Below, piece after piece: positions 27,156 to 34,544 of a stretch of 64,000 nucleotides of DNA (position 1 is the stretch's first letter; the number at the start of each line of letters is the position of its first letter). A program made the position numbers and the translations under genes. The DNA is from Flavonifractor sp. An10. Lineage in GTDB: Bacteria > Bacillota > Clostridia > Oscillospirales > Oscillospiraceae. Location of the stretch: positions 124,001 through 188,000 of the forward strand of contig NZ_NFMB01000001.1 in assembly GCF_002161215.1 (NCBI RefSeq), in the 5' to 3' direction. The notes under the pieces were generated by a model. The model ran no database searches. It was not told the DNA's origin and saw nothing but the letters and a program-made list of their open reading frames with translations.

Positions 27156-27951
27156 ACTTTTGCGCTGTGAGTTTGCCAAGCTAAAACGAAAGCCCCTGTT
27201 CTTTGCGGCTGCGGCCATTTCGGCTTTGATCCCCTTGGGATGTGCGCTGTTTCTGCCGGAGATGCAGGAGTTTTCAAGTGGCGCGGAAGCGGTGGATCGC
27301 CTGATGTCCACTCTGTTCCAGTTGAGCGCCTATCTGCTTCTGATGCCCGCTGTGGTGGTTTTGGCATCGAATCTGCTCTTTGAAGAACAGGACAACGATA
27401 CCCTAAAGAACCTGATGACTGTTCCCGTGAGCAAACCTGCGCTGGCCTTGGCGAAGATGACGTTGCTGTTTCTGTTTTCCGTCGCGTTTATGGCTGTCGG
27501 CGGCCTGGTCAATTTGGCTATCGTGCTGGCATCCGGGCTGGAGCCGGTCGGCTTTTGGAAGCTGTTTTTTGTAGGCATCGGACAGGGAATTATGATGTGG
27601 GCCGGGGCGTTGCCCTGCGTCCTCCTGGTGGTGCTTTTGAACCGTAGTTACATTATCTCCGTAATCATCACGTTCTTCTATACGGCGGTCAACTATATTT
27701 TTGGCACCAACGACTATTTCATCATGCAGCCCTTTGGGTTCAATGCGGGTACGCTGTTACCTGGACCGCTGACCTTCCGCTGGTTCTTTCAGTATCTGGA
27801 CACATCCAGCTCCAGCGCACAGATGACGGAATTGATGGAACGGATCAGTCCTTACTTTGTGACAACGCCTCAGGCGTTCCTGGTCGTTATCCTGGAGTCG
27901 GCGGTGTTCCTGACATTGATCGCGCTGGTCTATAAGCGTCAGAGCTGTTAA
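27148..27951 (+). CDS. ABC-2 permease, lantibiotic-immunity LanE-like
   Basis: 267 aa from a TTG at 27148 (preceded by AGGGGGTGAGG and overlapping the ATPase remnant stop); a GTG nine bases upstream is the alternative. Six hydrophobic segments; LLKLLRCEFAKLKRKPLFFA and DNDTLKNLMTVPVSKPALAL are typical of LanE/MutE permeases. It would form a transporter with the next gene and an ATPase that is missing here, so function needs an ATPase from elsewhere, perhaps the one at 10663. Confidence 0.85.
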   Translation: MLKLLRCEFAKLKRKPLFFAAAAISALIPLGCALFLPEMQEFSSGAEAVDRLMSTLFQLSAYLLLMPAVVVLASNLLFEEQDNDTLKNLMTVPVSKPALALAKMTLLFLFSVAFMAVGGLVNLAIVLASGLEPVGFWKLFFVGIGQGIMMWAGALPCVLLVVLLNRSYIISVIITFFYTAVNYIFGTNDYFIMQPFGFNAGTLLPGPLTFRWFFQYLDTSSSSAQMTELMERISPYFVTTPQAFLVVILESAVFLTLIALVYKRQSC

Positions 27952-27965
27952 GGAGGTGTAAAGTC

Positions 27966-28769
27966 ATGTGGAGTATTCTAAAAGGAGAATGGCGCAAGCT
28001 GCGGCGCTGCCAGATCCTGCTGGTTGGTATTGTGGCTCTGGCGCTCTGCCCTGTCGTGCAGTATGGCACCCAGCTGATTATCAACCCGGAGATGCGGGAT
28101 CAGAACTTTGATTTTGTCAAACTGTTTGCCAATGTGATTTGGGGAAACACGCAGATTTTTCTGCCAATCTCGCTTGTCATGATCGGCGGCTGGCTGATCG
28201 ACCGTGAGAATACAAATGACACCATGAAGAATCTATTGACGGTGCCGGTATCATACCCAAAGCTGCTGGGCGGGAAACTGATCGTCACGATTTTCCTGTC
28301 AATCCTGTTTGGGATTTATAGTGTAGCCGTAACGGTTCTGACCGGCACGCTCGCTGGTTTGGATGGGCTTTCTGCCGCTGTTCTGCTGCGGCAGGGCGTG
28401 CAGTTAGTCGCAGCCGCTTTCAATACCAGCCTGGTCTGTATGCCGATGATCCTGATTTTCGGCCAGATGCGTGGGGCCTACCTGGGCGGGTCGCTTCTGA
28501 CGTTCTTCCTGGGGTATTGCATTTTGTTCTTCAAGAGCGGCTTCCTGCTCTCTGCCTACCCGTTTTCGGCGGCGCTGATTCTCGCCGGTTTTGATATGCA
28601 GGCGTATAACGGCGCTACACAGGCCCCAAGCACTTTGCTGGCGCTGGCAGGCATAGCGGCAGTGTTGGTTTTGACGATGGCAATATTGCTGCTTTCCCGC
28701 CCCAGCAAAAAGGCGAGCAATACGAAAAAGAAAAAAGCCAAAAAAGGTCGCGGCAGGCGTCGCGCCTAA
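27966..28769 (+). CDS. ABC-2 permease, lantibiotic-immunity LanG-like
   Basis: 267 aa, paralogous to the previous gene (ILKGEWRKLRRCQILLVGIV; NTNDTMKNLLTVPVSYPKLL) with six membrane segments and a very basic C-terminal tail (KKASNTKKKKAKKGRGRRRA). It starts 14 nt after the first permease with AAGGAGGTG upstream. Paired LanE/LanG permeases act with a LanF ATPase to expel lantibiotics from the membrane. Confidence 0.85.
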   Translation: MWSILKGEWRKLRRCQILLVGIVALALCPVVQYGTQLIINPEMRDQNFDFVKLFANVIWGNTQIFLPISLVMIGGWLIDRENTNDTMKNLLTVPVSYPKLLGGKLIVTIFLSILFGIYSVAVTVLTGTLAGLDGLSAAVLLRQGVQLVAAAFNTSLVCMPMILIFGQMRGAYLGGSLLTFFLGYCILFFKSGFLLSAYPFSAALILAGFDMQAYNGATQAPSTLLALAGIAAVLVLTMAILLLSRPSKKASNTKKKKAKKGRGRRRA

Positions 28770-28785
28770 CGAAAGGAGAGAGTTC

Positions 28786-29403
28786 ATGCGAAAATCAAAC
28801 TATAAAGGTAAAATCTGCGTTTTTCTTTGTGCGCTTCTTTGTGTCGTCAGCCTGTCTGGATGCTCAACGGTCATGCAGTCGTTGGCAGACGGTACGGATG
28901 CTGTGTTAAGTGGATTGACGGATGGCACGGATATTGTACTGAACGGATTGGCGGATGGCACTAATCAGGCCCTTGATGCTTTATCCGAAGCTGATGACGG
29001 TCAGGCAAAAAACAGCATCTTGGAAGCCTTTGGCAAATTTGTTGATGATGCGGGGACTGCTGCGCTGACGCCCCAAAGTAAACTGCAAGGCCACAAAAAG
29101 AACGGTGCAGATGATTACACGGGGTCCTATGAAGCAACGTATTCCGATTTTGCAGGTACAGAGATTTTGTTTGGTGGTACTACCCTGGAGCGCGAAGCGG
29201 GAAGTACACTCCACATCACCTGTTCTCTTTCTCTCGAAAGTGGCAAGGCAGCGGTTTTTCTTCGCTCAGGTGCAGATGATCCGACCATTCTTCTCTCGGA
29301 GAGCGGTGAGTACGATGGCACAGTTGAAGTGGATGGCACAAGCACTTATATCGGAGTGTGGGGCGACCAGGCGGACGGAACCGTATCCATTGAGATTGAA
29401 TAA
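28786..29403 (+). CDS. Lipoprotein with short DGT repeats
   Basis: 205 aa. Signal peptide with lipobox LSGC (lipid Cys about residue 26). Directly after it come three copies of an 11-residue repeat (LADGTDAVLSG, LTDGTDIVLNG, LADGTNQALDA). The C-terminal half is rich in beta strands (TLEREAGSTLHITCSLSLES and DGTVEVDGTSTYIGVWGDQA). GAAAGGAG precedes the ATG. Located between the permeases and the YxeA-like gene; by analogy to LanI proteins it may bind or intercept the compound at the membrane surface, but there is no recognised domain. Confidence 0.8.
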   Translation: MRKSNYKGKICVFLCALLCVVSLSGCSTVMQSLADGTDAVLSGLTDGTDIVLNGLADGTNQALDALSEADDGQAKNSILEAFGKFVDDAGTAALTPQSKLQGHKKNGADDYTGSYEATYSDFAGTEILFGGTTLEREAGSTLHITCSLSLESGKAAVFLRSGADDPTILLSESGEYDGTVEVDGTSTYIGVWGDQADGTVSIEIE

Positions 29404-29415
29404 GGAGTACTCATT

Positions 29416-29769
29416 ATGAACGCAAAGAAAAAAACAATCATCATTGCTTCCATAGCTATTTTGTTGGTAGCGTTTATCATCGTTGCTTTTCTGGCTACAC
29501 AGAGAAGCTCGGACTACTACACGCAAATTGATAATGACTGTGTAACCGAGATTGCACCGCATGGAGCGATGAATTATCGCTACACATTAAGTACCTACGA
29601 CGAGACCGGGGCAGAAAGAGAACTGAGCTTTGAAACGAGCCGAATTCTCACTGACGATGCATATCTATGTCTGAAGGTGGCTCCATTCCGAGGCGTTGTC
29701 ACCTGGGCGGAAGTGCAATTTGATGAAATGCCTGCCGCCGTGCAGGAACAATACGGTGGCAATTCGTAA
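29416..29769 (+). CDS. YxeA-family membrane-anchored protein
   Basis: 117 aa with one N-terminal membrane anchor (about 8-27) and an extracellular domain with the YxeA (DUF1093) pattern: YYTQIDNDC, NYRYTLSTYDETGAERELSF, ILTDDAYLCLKVAPFRGVVT and AEVQFDEMPAAVQEQY. YxeA proteins are found near antimicrobial peptide transporters in Firmicutes; their function is not defined. GGAG precedes the ATG 13 nt after the lipoprotein gene. Confidence 0.8.
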   Translation: MNAKKKTIIIASIAILLVAFIIVAFLATQRSSDYYTQIDNDCVTEIAPHGAMNYRYTLSTYDETGAERELSFETSRILTDDAYLCLKVAPFRGVVTWAEVQFDEMPAAVQEQYGGNS

Positions 29770-29819
29770 GCCGGAGCCTATGACATAGACGCTATTTCAA
29801 ACGGAAAGGCAGGTGCAGT

Positions 29820-30530
29820 ATGAAAAGAATAAGAAAGTTCCTATTTCGCTTCTTCGCTCTAGCGATGCTGGCCATGCTCGTTGCTGGCAGTGTTTTGGGC
29901 GGATTTGGTTATAAAATGTACCGTGATGCACTTGCCGAGCAACCTCTTGATCAGAAAGTCGCAGAGATTCAAGCCGATCCCAATTATACTACCCTTGCTG
30001 AAATCCCGGAGATTTATTTGGACGCCGTTGTGGCGGTAGAAGATCACCGTTTTGAACAGCATTTTGGGATCGACCTGATTGCCATAGGCCGAGCCGCTTG
30101 GAATAATCTGACCTCTTGGAGTCTGCGTGAGGGTGGCAGCACCATAACACAGCAGCTTGCCAAAAACCTGTATTTCACGCAGGAAAAAAGTTTTATCCGT
30201 AAGATTGCTGAGATGTTTATGGCCTTCCGACTGGAAAACGCCTATACGAAAGACGAGATTTTAGAGTTGTATGTCAATTCCATCTATTTCGGAGACGGCT
30301 ACTACTGTATTTACGATGCAAGTCAAGGATATTTTGGGAAAGCCCCCATAGATATGACGGATTATGAATGTACACTTTTGGCAGGTATTCCCAATGCGCC
30401 CTCGATTTATTCATTGACCGCAAACCCGGAACTGGCAGAGCAACGTCAAGAGTATGTTGTCCAGAAAATGATCCAATATGGCTACATAAGCGAGAGTGAG
30501 GCACAAACTATCTTACAAGAACAGTCATAG
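29820..30530 (+). CDS. Monofunctional GT51 peptidoglycan transglycosylase
   Basis: 236 aa, one membrane anchor (about 10-30) and a GT51 domain: catalytic Glu in AVEDHRFEQHFG (E74), GGSTITQQLAKNLYF (105-119), KIAEMFMAFRLENAYTKDEI and ILELYVNSIYFGDGYYCIYD with the YFGKAP segment. There is no transpeptidase domain, so it is a lipid II polymerase of MtgA/SgtB type. Within a resistance operon it could supply extra lipid II use under cell-wall-active drugs; this is inference. AAGGCAGG precedes the ATG. Confidence 0.88.
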   Translation: MKRIRKFLFRFFALAMLAMLVAGSVLGGFGYKMYRDALAEQPLDQKVAEIQADPNYTTLAEIPEIYLDAVVAVEDHRFEQHFGIDLIAIGRAAWNNLTSWSLREGGSTITQQLAKNLYFTQEKSFIRKIAEMFMAFRLENAYTKDEILELYVNSIYFGDGYYCIYDASQGYFGKAPIDMTDYECTLLAGIPNAPSIYSLTANPELAEQRQEYVVQKMIQYGYISESEAQTILQEQS

Positions 30531-30541
30531 CTGAAATCTAT

Positions 30542-30583
30542 CTGCCGGGCGACGGCAAAAGAAAAAAAGCCGTCGTTCAGCAG
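30542..30583. repeat. 42-nt hairpin repeat, copy 2
   Basis: Reverse complement of 9921-9962 with one mismatch. Stem CGACGGC/GCCGTCG. It follows the transglycosylase stop by 11 nt and is itself followed by a terminator (30605-30639). Confidence 0.85.
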
Positions 30584-30604
30584 ACACTATCCATGCCCTT
30601 TTAT

Positions 30605-30639
30605 CGCGGCGGCTTTGAATATCAAGGCCGCCGCTTTTT
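30605..30639 (+). terminator. Intrinsic terminator of the permease-transglycosylase operon
   Basis: GCGGCGGC (30606-30613) pairs with GCCGCCGC (30627-30634), followed by TTTTT. Good GC stem plus T-run on the plus strand. Confidence 0.85.
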
Positions 30640-30701
30640 GTCCCCCAAAAGGAACGACGACCACACGCTAAAGATTATGGCGGCTTTAGGAGGGAGCCGC
30701 C

Positions 30702-30812
30702 GTGAGGCAAGGAGAATTTCGACAAAATAAGACAATACCCGCACCATCAAAAAAAGCCCGGTCACCACCGGGGCACATTCTGCTTATGAGTATGAACTGT
30801 ATGATTACATAA
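30702..30812 (+). CDS. Small basic protein (36 aa), element-end family
   Basis: GTG start 7 nt after an AGGAGGG ribosome site. The core RQNKTIPAPSKKARSPP resembles the 37-aa frame at 7640-7753, and both share the upstream GGCGGCTTTAGGAGGGAGCC. A strong terminator follows at 30833, so it is made from its own short transcript. Function unknown. Confidence 0.5.
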   Translation: MRQGEFRQNKTIPAPSKKARSPPGHILLMSMNCMIT

Positions 30813-30832
30813 AAGCGTTTAATAGTTCATTT

Positions 30833-30866
30833 GCGCCTGTCTGCGTTTTGCAGACAGGCGCTTTTT
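30833..30866 (+). terminator. Intrinsic terminator
   Basis: GCGCCTGTCTGC (30833-30844) and GCAGACAGGCGC (30850-30861) form a perfect 12-bp stem with a GTTTT loop, then TTTTT. It isolates the small ORF from the sigma gene. Confidence 0.9.
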
Positions 30867-31016
30867 GCTGTTTATGCGGGCCTTCGCTATACAGCGGAGC
30901 CTTTCATAAAAATTTCTTCCCGCTCGCGGTTGCCAAAATCGCAAGCCTTGCATTACTGAGGCGAAAGGGAGGAGATCACCACCCCGCACCCGTGCGGCGC
31001 GAAGGGAGGTGAGAAA

Positions 31017-31451
31017 ATGAAAGACTCCTATGAGCAGCGTATTCAAAATCAGTTTGGCGCTTTCTGCGTCAAGGTTTTGAAGAATGAGGCCCGGTACATC
31101 CAGCGCGAACTTGCCAGTCTCCAATCCCAGGAGAAATCCCTGGGCGAGCTGACAGCTTCTGAACTGGAGCAGACCGCCGTGTGGGACAAGCACTTTATGA
31201 GCGAGCATGTCTTTGAAGTGCTGGGACTCCCGGTAGTCGTGACCGGCGATCTTCTGGCTGACGCCTTGGCGCAGCTGCCGGAGGGCAAGCGAGATGTCAT
31301 CCTGCTTGCCTACTTCCTGGAAATGACGGACCGTGAAATCAGCGAGAAGCTGAACATCGTCCATCAGACCGTATCCAAGCGGCGGCTCGTTACGCTGAAA
31401 GAATTGCGCGAGTACCTGATGAAGGAGGGATTTGAATGGCCGGACAAGTGA
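31017..31451 (+). CDS. ICE-type sigma-70-like factor
   Basis: 144 aa. The C-terminal part is sigma region 4: ALAQLPEGKRDVILLAYFLE, MTDREISEKLNIVHQTVSKR, and ends REYLMKEGFEWPDK. The N-terminal part (YEQRIQNQFGAFCVKVLKNE) is the family's usual extension. Such proteins (Tn916 Orf8-like) sit before a small HTH gene and an integrase and are thought to control element genes. GGGAGGTG precedes the ATG, and the next gene overlaps by 16 nt. Confidence 0.88.
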   Translation: MKDSYEQRIQNQFGAFCVKVLKNEARYIQRELASLQSQEKSLGELTASELEQTAVWDKHFMSEHVFEVLGLPVVVTGDLLADALAQLPEGKRDVILLAYFLEMTDREISEKLNIVHQTVSKRRLVTLKELREYLMKEGFEWPDK

Positions 31452-31669
31452 AGTCGATTCCGGTGCCGGTGATCCTGGCAGCCGTAAGCGGCGACGAGAA
31501 CGCCCTTGCCGCCGTGGTCGCTCACTATGTTCATCTCCCTGGTCCGCAAATACACCCGCGCCCGCAAGCTGACTCCCCGGATGCTGAACGAGCTCATCGA
31601 GAAGATCGAAGTGTTCAACGCCGAGAAGATAGACGGTGTGTGGGAACAGCGGCTCCGTATTCACTATAA
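31436..31669 (+). pseudogene. Element HTH protein (Orf7-like), fused out of frame to recombinase DNA
   Basis: The first 31 residues (MAGQVKSIPVPVILAAVSGD, ENALAAVVAHY) are the start of the Tn916 Orf7-like conjugative transposon HTH family, usually 60-130 aa. After about 31530 the DNA becomes the end of a serine recombinase gene in another frame, so the remaining 46 residues are a meaningless read-through. A deletion has joined the HTH gene to the recombinase tail. Confidence 0.7.
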
Positions 31670-31784
31670 CTGCGTAGGGGTCGTTGAGATCCCGGAGCTG
31701 ATCCCGCTACCCGCGCCGGAGGTGTCCGTAAACACAAGAAAGGGCGTAGTCGTCAACTACGCCCCATCCACTATCGCCGGATGA
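31527..31784 (+). pseudogene. C-terminal fragment of a large serine recombinase (DUF4368)
   Basis: The frame SLVRKYTRARKLTPRMLNEL, IEKIEVFNAEKIDGVWEQRL, RIHYNCVGVVEIPELIPLP is the DUF4368 tail of TnpX-like recombinases (compare [20 protein letters not shown] in the 13934 gene). Resolvase and Recombinase domains are gone. It marks the scarred right end of an earlier integrative element. Confidence 0.75.
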
Positions 31785-31809
31785 AAGCAACAAAAGCAAC
31801 AAAAAAAGA

Positions 31810-31850
31810 CGAGTGTTCTTACAGCTTTTCAAATGCTATAAGAACACTCG
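31810..31850. repeat. 12-bp perfect inverted repeat at an element scar
   Basis: CGAGTGTTCTTA (31810-31821) and TAAGAACACTCG (31839-31850). It lies after the recombinase tail and a short AAAGCAACAAAAGCAAC direct repeat, and before unrelated coding DNA, so it probably marks the old attachment end of the element. Confidence 0.65.
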
Positions 31851-32043
31851 CCATGCCTGCGATGGCGTGAAAGTGATCTCCGACCACTATGTTCCTTCGT
31901 GCTACATGAACCGCAATCGCTATATGGTTGCCCAGTCGCAACGTGTGATTGCGGTGTATGATGGACGGGACAAAGGGGGGACGCTGTTCACGCTGCGCGA
32001 TGCCCATGTTCAGGGGCGAGAGATCAGGCTCATAGAAATTTGA
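31849..32043 (+). pseudogene. C-terminal fragment of a SLOG/DUF1273-like protein
   Basis: About 64 codons: VKVISDHYVPSCYMNRNRYM, VAQSQRVIAVYDGRDKGGTL and FTLRDAHVQGREIRLIEI. This is the end of a YpsA/DUF1273-type SLOG Rossmann protein, where RNRYMV and AVYDG-KGGT are conserved. The N-terminal two thirds are absent; the frame before it reads through the inverted repeat. Confidence 0.7.
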
Positions 32044-32060
32044 TTTCAAGGGCAAAACAT

Positions 32061-32097
32061 AAAGGCCGCATGGGGTTTTGCATCCCATGCGGCCTTT
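32061..32097. terminator. Bidirectional terminator
   Basis: AAAGGCCGCATGGG pairs with CCCATGCGGCCTTT around a short T-rich loop. It serves the SLOG fragment on one strand and the TOPRIM-like gene (ending 32113) on the other. Confidence 0.85.
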
Positions 32098-32112
32098 ATG
32101 CGGCTGAAGAAT

Positions 32113-32841
32113 TTATACAAGTGCCAAAAGAGATTCCTCGAAATCATGTGCGCTCTGGCAAAGTTCGGTTACTTTGGACCAGTTCTCACAGACAGTAGGT
32201 ACAAACTGCTCAAATATGCGGGTGCGCTTTTTCTGGCCTGGAATCCGAATGTTGTGATAATATTTCCCGTGTGCAATGATATGTTCCCACGGCTCTTCAA
32301 TCGTCTCAATTCCATCGGTTTGATCATATGCTGCAACAATCCAGGCCTCAGTACTGTCACATGGGATAACAATACAGGTATCATCTGTTTCTTTGAGCCA
32401 TGTGGTAAGGAGGCCTTTGAGGTGGGACACATATCCTGCTACAGAAGCAGTATGCCCCGGGCACGGGAGAACGATGGGACAGACAGCTCGCCCTTCGGGG
32501 GTAATATCGCACTCTAAAGGATTCCATTCTCCCTTATGAACACATTGTGTCGTCTCGCACCAGCAATGAGAAGATTTTTCTTTCCGTGATACATCACCAT
32601 CCATTTGGATAACTAAAAAATCCAGAGCCGGCTGGATGCCCTTCATCAATTCCTTACGGATAGATGCATTGTCATAACACCATTTCCAGACGCCTTTCCA
32701 TCCGTTCCCGTATTTTCCGGTCAGGTCATTTTCTGGCTGGAGCATGACATATGTGTTTTTTGCCCCAGTGATCTGGTCAATAACACCTTTCAAAATAATA
32801 TAATCGGTGGGACCTTCGCAAACAATTCCTATGTGTTTCAT
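32113..32841 (-). CDS. TOPRIM-like nuclease candidate, partner of the ATPase
   Basis: 242 aa from the ATG at 32841, which overlaps the ATPase stop as ATGA; an upstream start would run back into the ATPase gene. The N-terminus IGIVCEGPTDYIIL (E9, G10) and the later VIQMDGDV (D81, D83) form a TOPRIM-type acidic set. A Cys cluster (C93, C95, C100, C111) could bind zinc. The motif IPCDSTEAWIVAAYD (159-173) is typical of DUF4276-like TOPRIM proteins. Two-gene systems of an OLD-like ATPase and a TOPRIM or similar effector include known anti-phage systems (PARIS, split Gabija-like). The family assignment is tentative. Confidence 0.72.
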   Translation of the reverse strand: MKHIGIVCEGPTDYIILKGVIDQITGAKNTYVMLQPENDLTGKYGNGWKGVWKWCYDNASIRKELMKGIQPALDFLVIQMDGDVSRKEKSSHCWCETTQCVHKGEWNPLECDITPEGRAVCPIVLPCPGHTASVAGYVSHLKGLLTTWLKETDDTCIVIPCDSTEAWIVAAYDQTDGIETIEEPWEHIIAHGKYYHNIRIPGQKKRTRIFEQFVPTVCENWSKVTELCQSAHDFEESLLALV

Positions 32842-34022
32842 ATCAGAGTAGGCACACCTCCCAACCGGCCATTGATCCAAAGCCGGGACAGCGGCTGGCC
32901 TTCATTGATCAGTTCCTGAGAAACTTTGATACGCTGGATCTGGGCGTAGCCGTTGGAATCACGATCCACTGCAAACAAGCGAATATTGTCATTGTTCAAA
33001 TCCAATCCATCCAAGACAAGCGGATTATGGGTAGTCAGAAAAACATGCTTGCCCTGTTGCAAAATTTGATTGCAGAAGACCTCCATCATTTTTTTTGCCA
33101 GGCGCGGATTTAATGCGTGATCAAAGCTGTCTACTGCAAAAATGGATGGACCTTGCGGGTGCATTGCCAGTGCAAGCATGAATAGTACATAAAGAGCGCC
33201 TTCGCTTGCATCGTAGCCGGTAAACTGAGCGGTGTCTTTCATGTAGCGGTCTGTGAACTCGATAATATCACGAGTAGTTGGAACATTGGCGTTGATATTG
33301 CTTTTCTTCGGGGCAGCCACTGTAATGTCAGCGGCCCAGTCAATCATATCGAGAATGTCGTCCATATAGAGATTTCCGAAAAACACTTCATCATCCTCGG
33401 AGTGGATCAATGCCTTAATAGCTTCTGCGAGGCGGCCGCCGTTCAACCCAATCGGGGTCGTTTGGGTCGTGTCAGGTGCAGTACCGCGCAATGTAATTGT
33501 GTTAGGCTGAAAAATACCATATGCCGAAAAATCCTCTGCAATTTTTCGGCTGGCATTCAAGTTGATCGCATCATCAATGAGAAAGAAACCAATATAATTG
33601 TTACTCTGCTGGGAAGAGGCGTTGCTGCGTCCCCATAACCTTTCGCCATTCTGGAAAAATGCTTCAGAATGATATTTCCAGTACTCTGTATCCGTAGGGG
33701 TAGTTAAGTGAACATCATACTGGTACACATCCGAGCTGCTACCATCATCCCATTCCAAAGAAAGATCAACGGTAGACTTTAGCCGGTTGATGCTCTTGAA
33801 ATTTGACTTATAGAGGGCAGGAACACTGAGACGAACTCCCTTGCGCTGGAGACTGGCAGCATCAACCCGATCAGTCATGGCCGCGCTTAACAAACCGATT
33901 CCTTCCAGAATGGTGGATTTACCAGAGCCGTTGGCTCCGATAAATACATTGACCTTTCCCGGCTCAAAAGATGCCTTATAAAGACATTTGAAGTTTCCAA
34001 AACTTATTTTCTTCAGATTCAT
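32838..34022 (-). CDS. OLD-like AAA ATPase (SMC/ABC-type), defence-system candidate
   Basis: 394 aa. Walker A GANGSGKST (29-37), signature-like ASEGALY (272-278), switch HVFLTTHNPLVLDGL (327-340). The Walker B site reads IFAVDSFDHALNP (294-306): the Asp (D298) is present but the usual following Glu is Ser299, with Asp301 nearby. Between Walker A and the signature lies a 230-residue insertion. Such ATPases sense invaders and control an effector, here the coupled TOPRIM-like gene. It reads divergently from the ABC-F leader region, from a region of low GC. Confidence 0.8.
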   Translation of the reverse strand: MNLKKISFGNFKCLYKASFEPGKVNVFIGANGSGKSTILEGIGLLSAAMTDRVDAASLQRKGVRLSVPALYKSNFKSINRLKSTVDLSLEWDDGSSSDVYQYDVHLTTPTDTEYWKYHSEAFFQNGERLWGRSNASSQQSNNYIGFFLIDDAINLNASRKIAEDFSAYGIFQPNTITLRGTAPDTTQTTPIGLNGGRLAEAIKALIHSEDDEVFFGNLYMDDILDMIDWAADITVAAPKKSNINANVPTTRDIIEFTDRYMKDTAQFTGYDASEGALYVLFMLALAMHPQGPSIFAVDSFDHALNPRLAKKMMEVFCNQILQQGKHVFLTTHNPLVLDGLDLNNDNIRLFAVDRDSNGYAQIQRIKVSQELINEGQPLSRLWINGRLGGVPTLI

Positions 34023-34153
34023 GTGATCGCCCCTTTCTAAATATCAGTATAGCACATTTTCAAAATTAAATACAGCATATTTTAAAAAAAAGGCAATATC
34101 TAATTTGTAAAATGCGTTGTTATTAGGAGCAGGGCAATAACGGCGTATCATGA

Positions 34154-34182
34154 TTGACAAACCATGTTTTCCATAGTATTAT
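34154..34182 (+). promoter_or_regulatory. SigA-type promoter of the ABC-F leader unit
   Basis: TTGACA (34154-34159), 17-nt spacer, TATTAT (34177-34182). Transcription would begin just ahead of the leader peptide ribosome site AAAAGGAG. Confidence 0.85.
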
Positions 34183-34221
34183 TAAAAATAGGGGTTATAC
34201 CTCTCAAAAGGAGATAGAGCC

Positions 34222-34317
34222 ATGAATATGAATTTTCATTTAACCGATCAGCGTAAAAAGAGAATCGACTCTGTACAATCCATACCGATGAAACATTGTG
34301 CAGAGTATAGCGTATAA
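34222..34317 (+). CDS. Leader peptide (31 aa) of the ABC-F gene
   Basis: ATG with AAAAGGAGATAGAG upstream; the peptide begins MNMNFHLTDQRKKRIDSVQS and ends in AEYSV. It sits between a strong promoter and a hairpin series ending in a terminator, 227 nt before the ABC-F start. Resistance ABC-F genes are often controlled by such leader peptides: drug-stalled ribosomes change the RNA fold so that the terminator does not form. The charged LTDQRKKRI stretch is a possible stalling site; this is inference. Confidence 0.7.
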   Translation: MNMNFHLTDQRKKRIDSVQSIPMKHCAEYSV

Positions 34318-34341
34318 ACGACGCATTTAGATTTCATCGGG

Positions 34342-34389
34342 AAGCCATCAAAGGGGATTTTATACCCATTTTTAGAAAGTGGCTTCCCA
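34342..34389 (+). promoter_or_regulatory. Anti-terminator-type hairpin
   Basis: GGGAAGCCA (around 34340-34348) can pair with TGGCTTCCC (around 34380-34388), closing a 30-nt loop between the leader peptide and the terminator. It is a candidate alternative fold in the attenuation control of the ABC-F gene. Confidence 0.5.
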
Positions 34390-34408
34390 TGCAGTTATAA
34401 TGTGTATG

Positions 34409-34447
34409 AGGCTATGGACAATGTTTTGTCCATAGCCTTTTGTTTTT
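34409..34447 (+). terminator. Conditional terminator before the ABC-F gene
   Basis: AGGCTATGGACAA and TTGTCCATAGCCT form a perfect 13-bp stem with a 4-nt loop, followed by TTGTTTTTG. It lies between the leader peptide and the ABC-F start in the direction of transcription, so it must be overcome for expression. Confidence 0.88.
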
Positions 34448-34544
34448 GAGCTACTATGCCAGAGGCAGAAGGCAGATACACTTATGTATCTTTGCTTTCT
34501 GCCGTTTTCTTTTGTCCAGAATATACAGGAAAGGATTGATAAAC

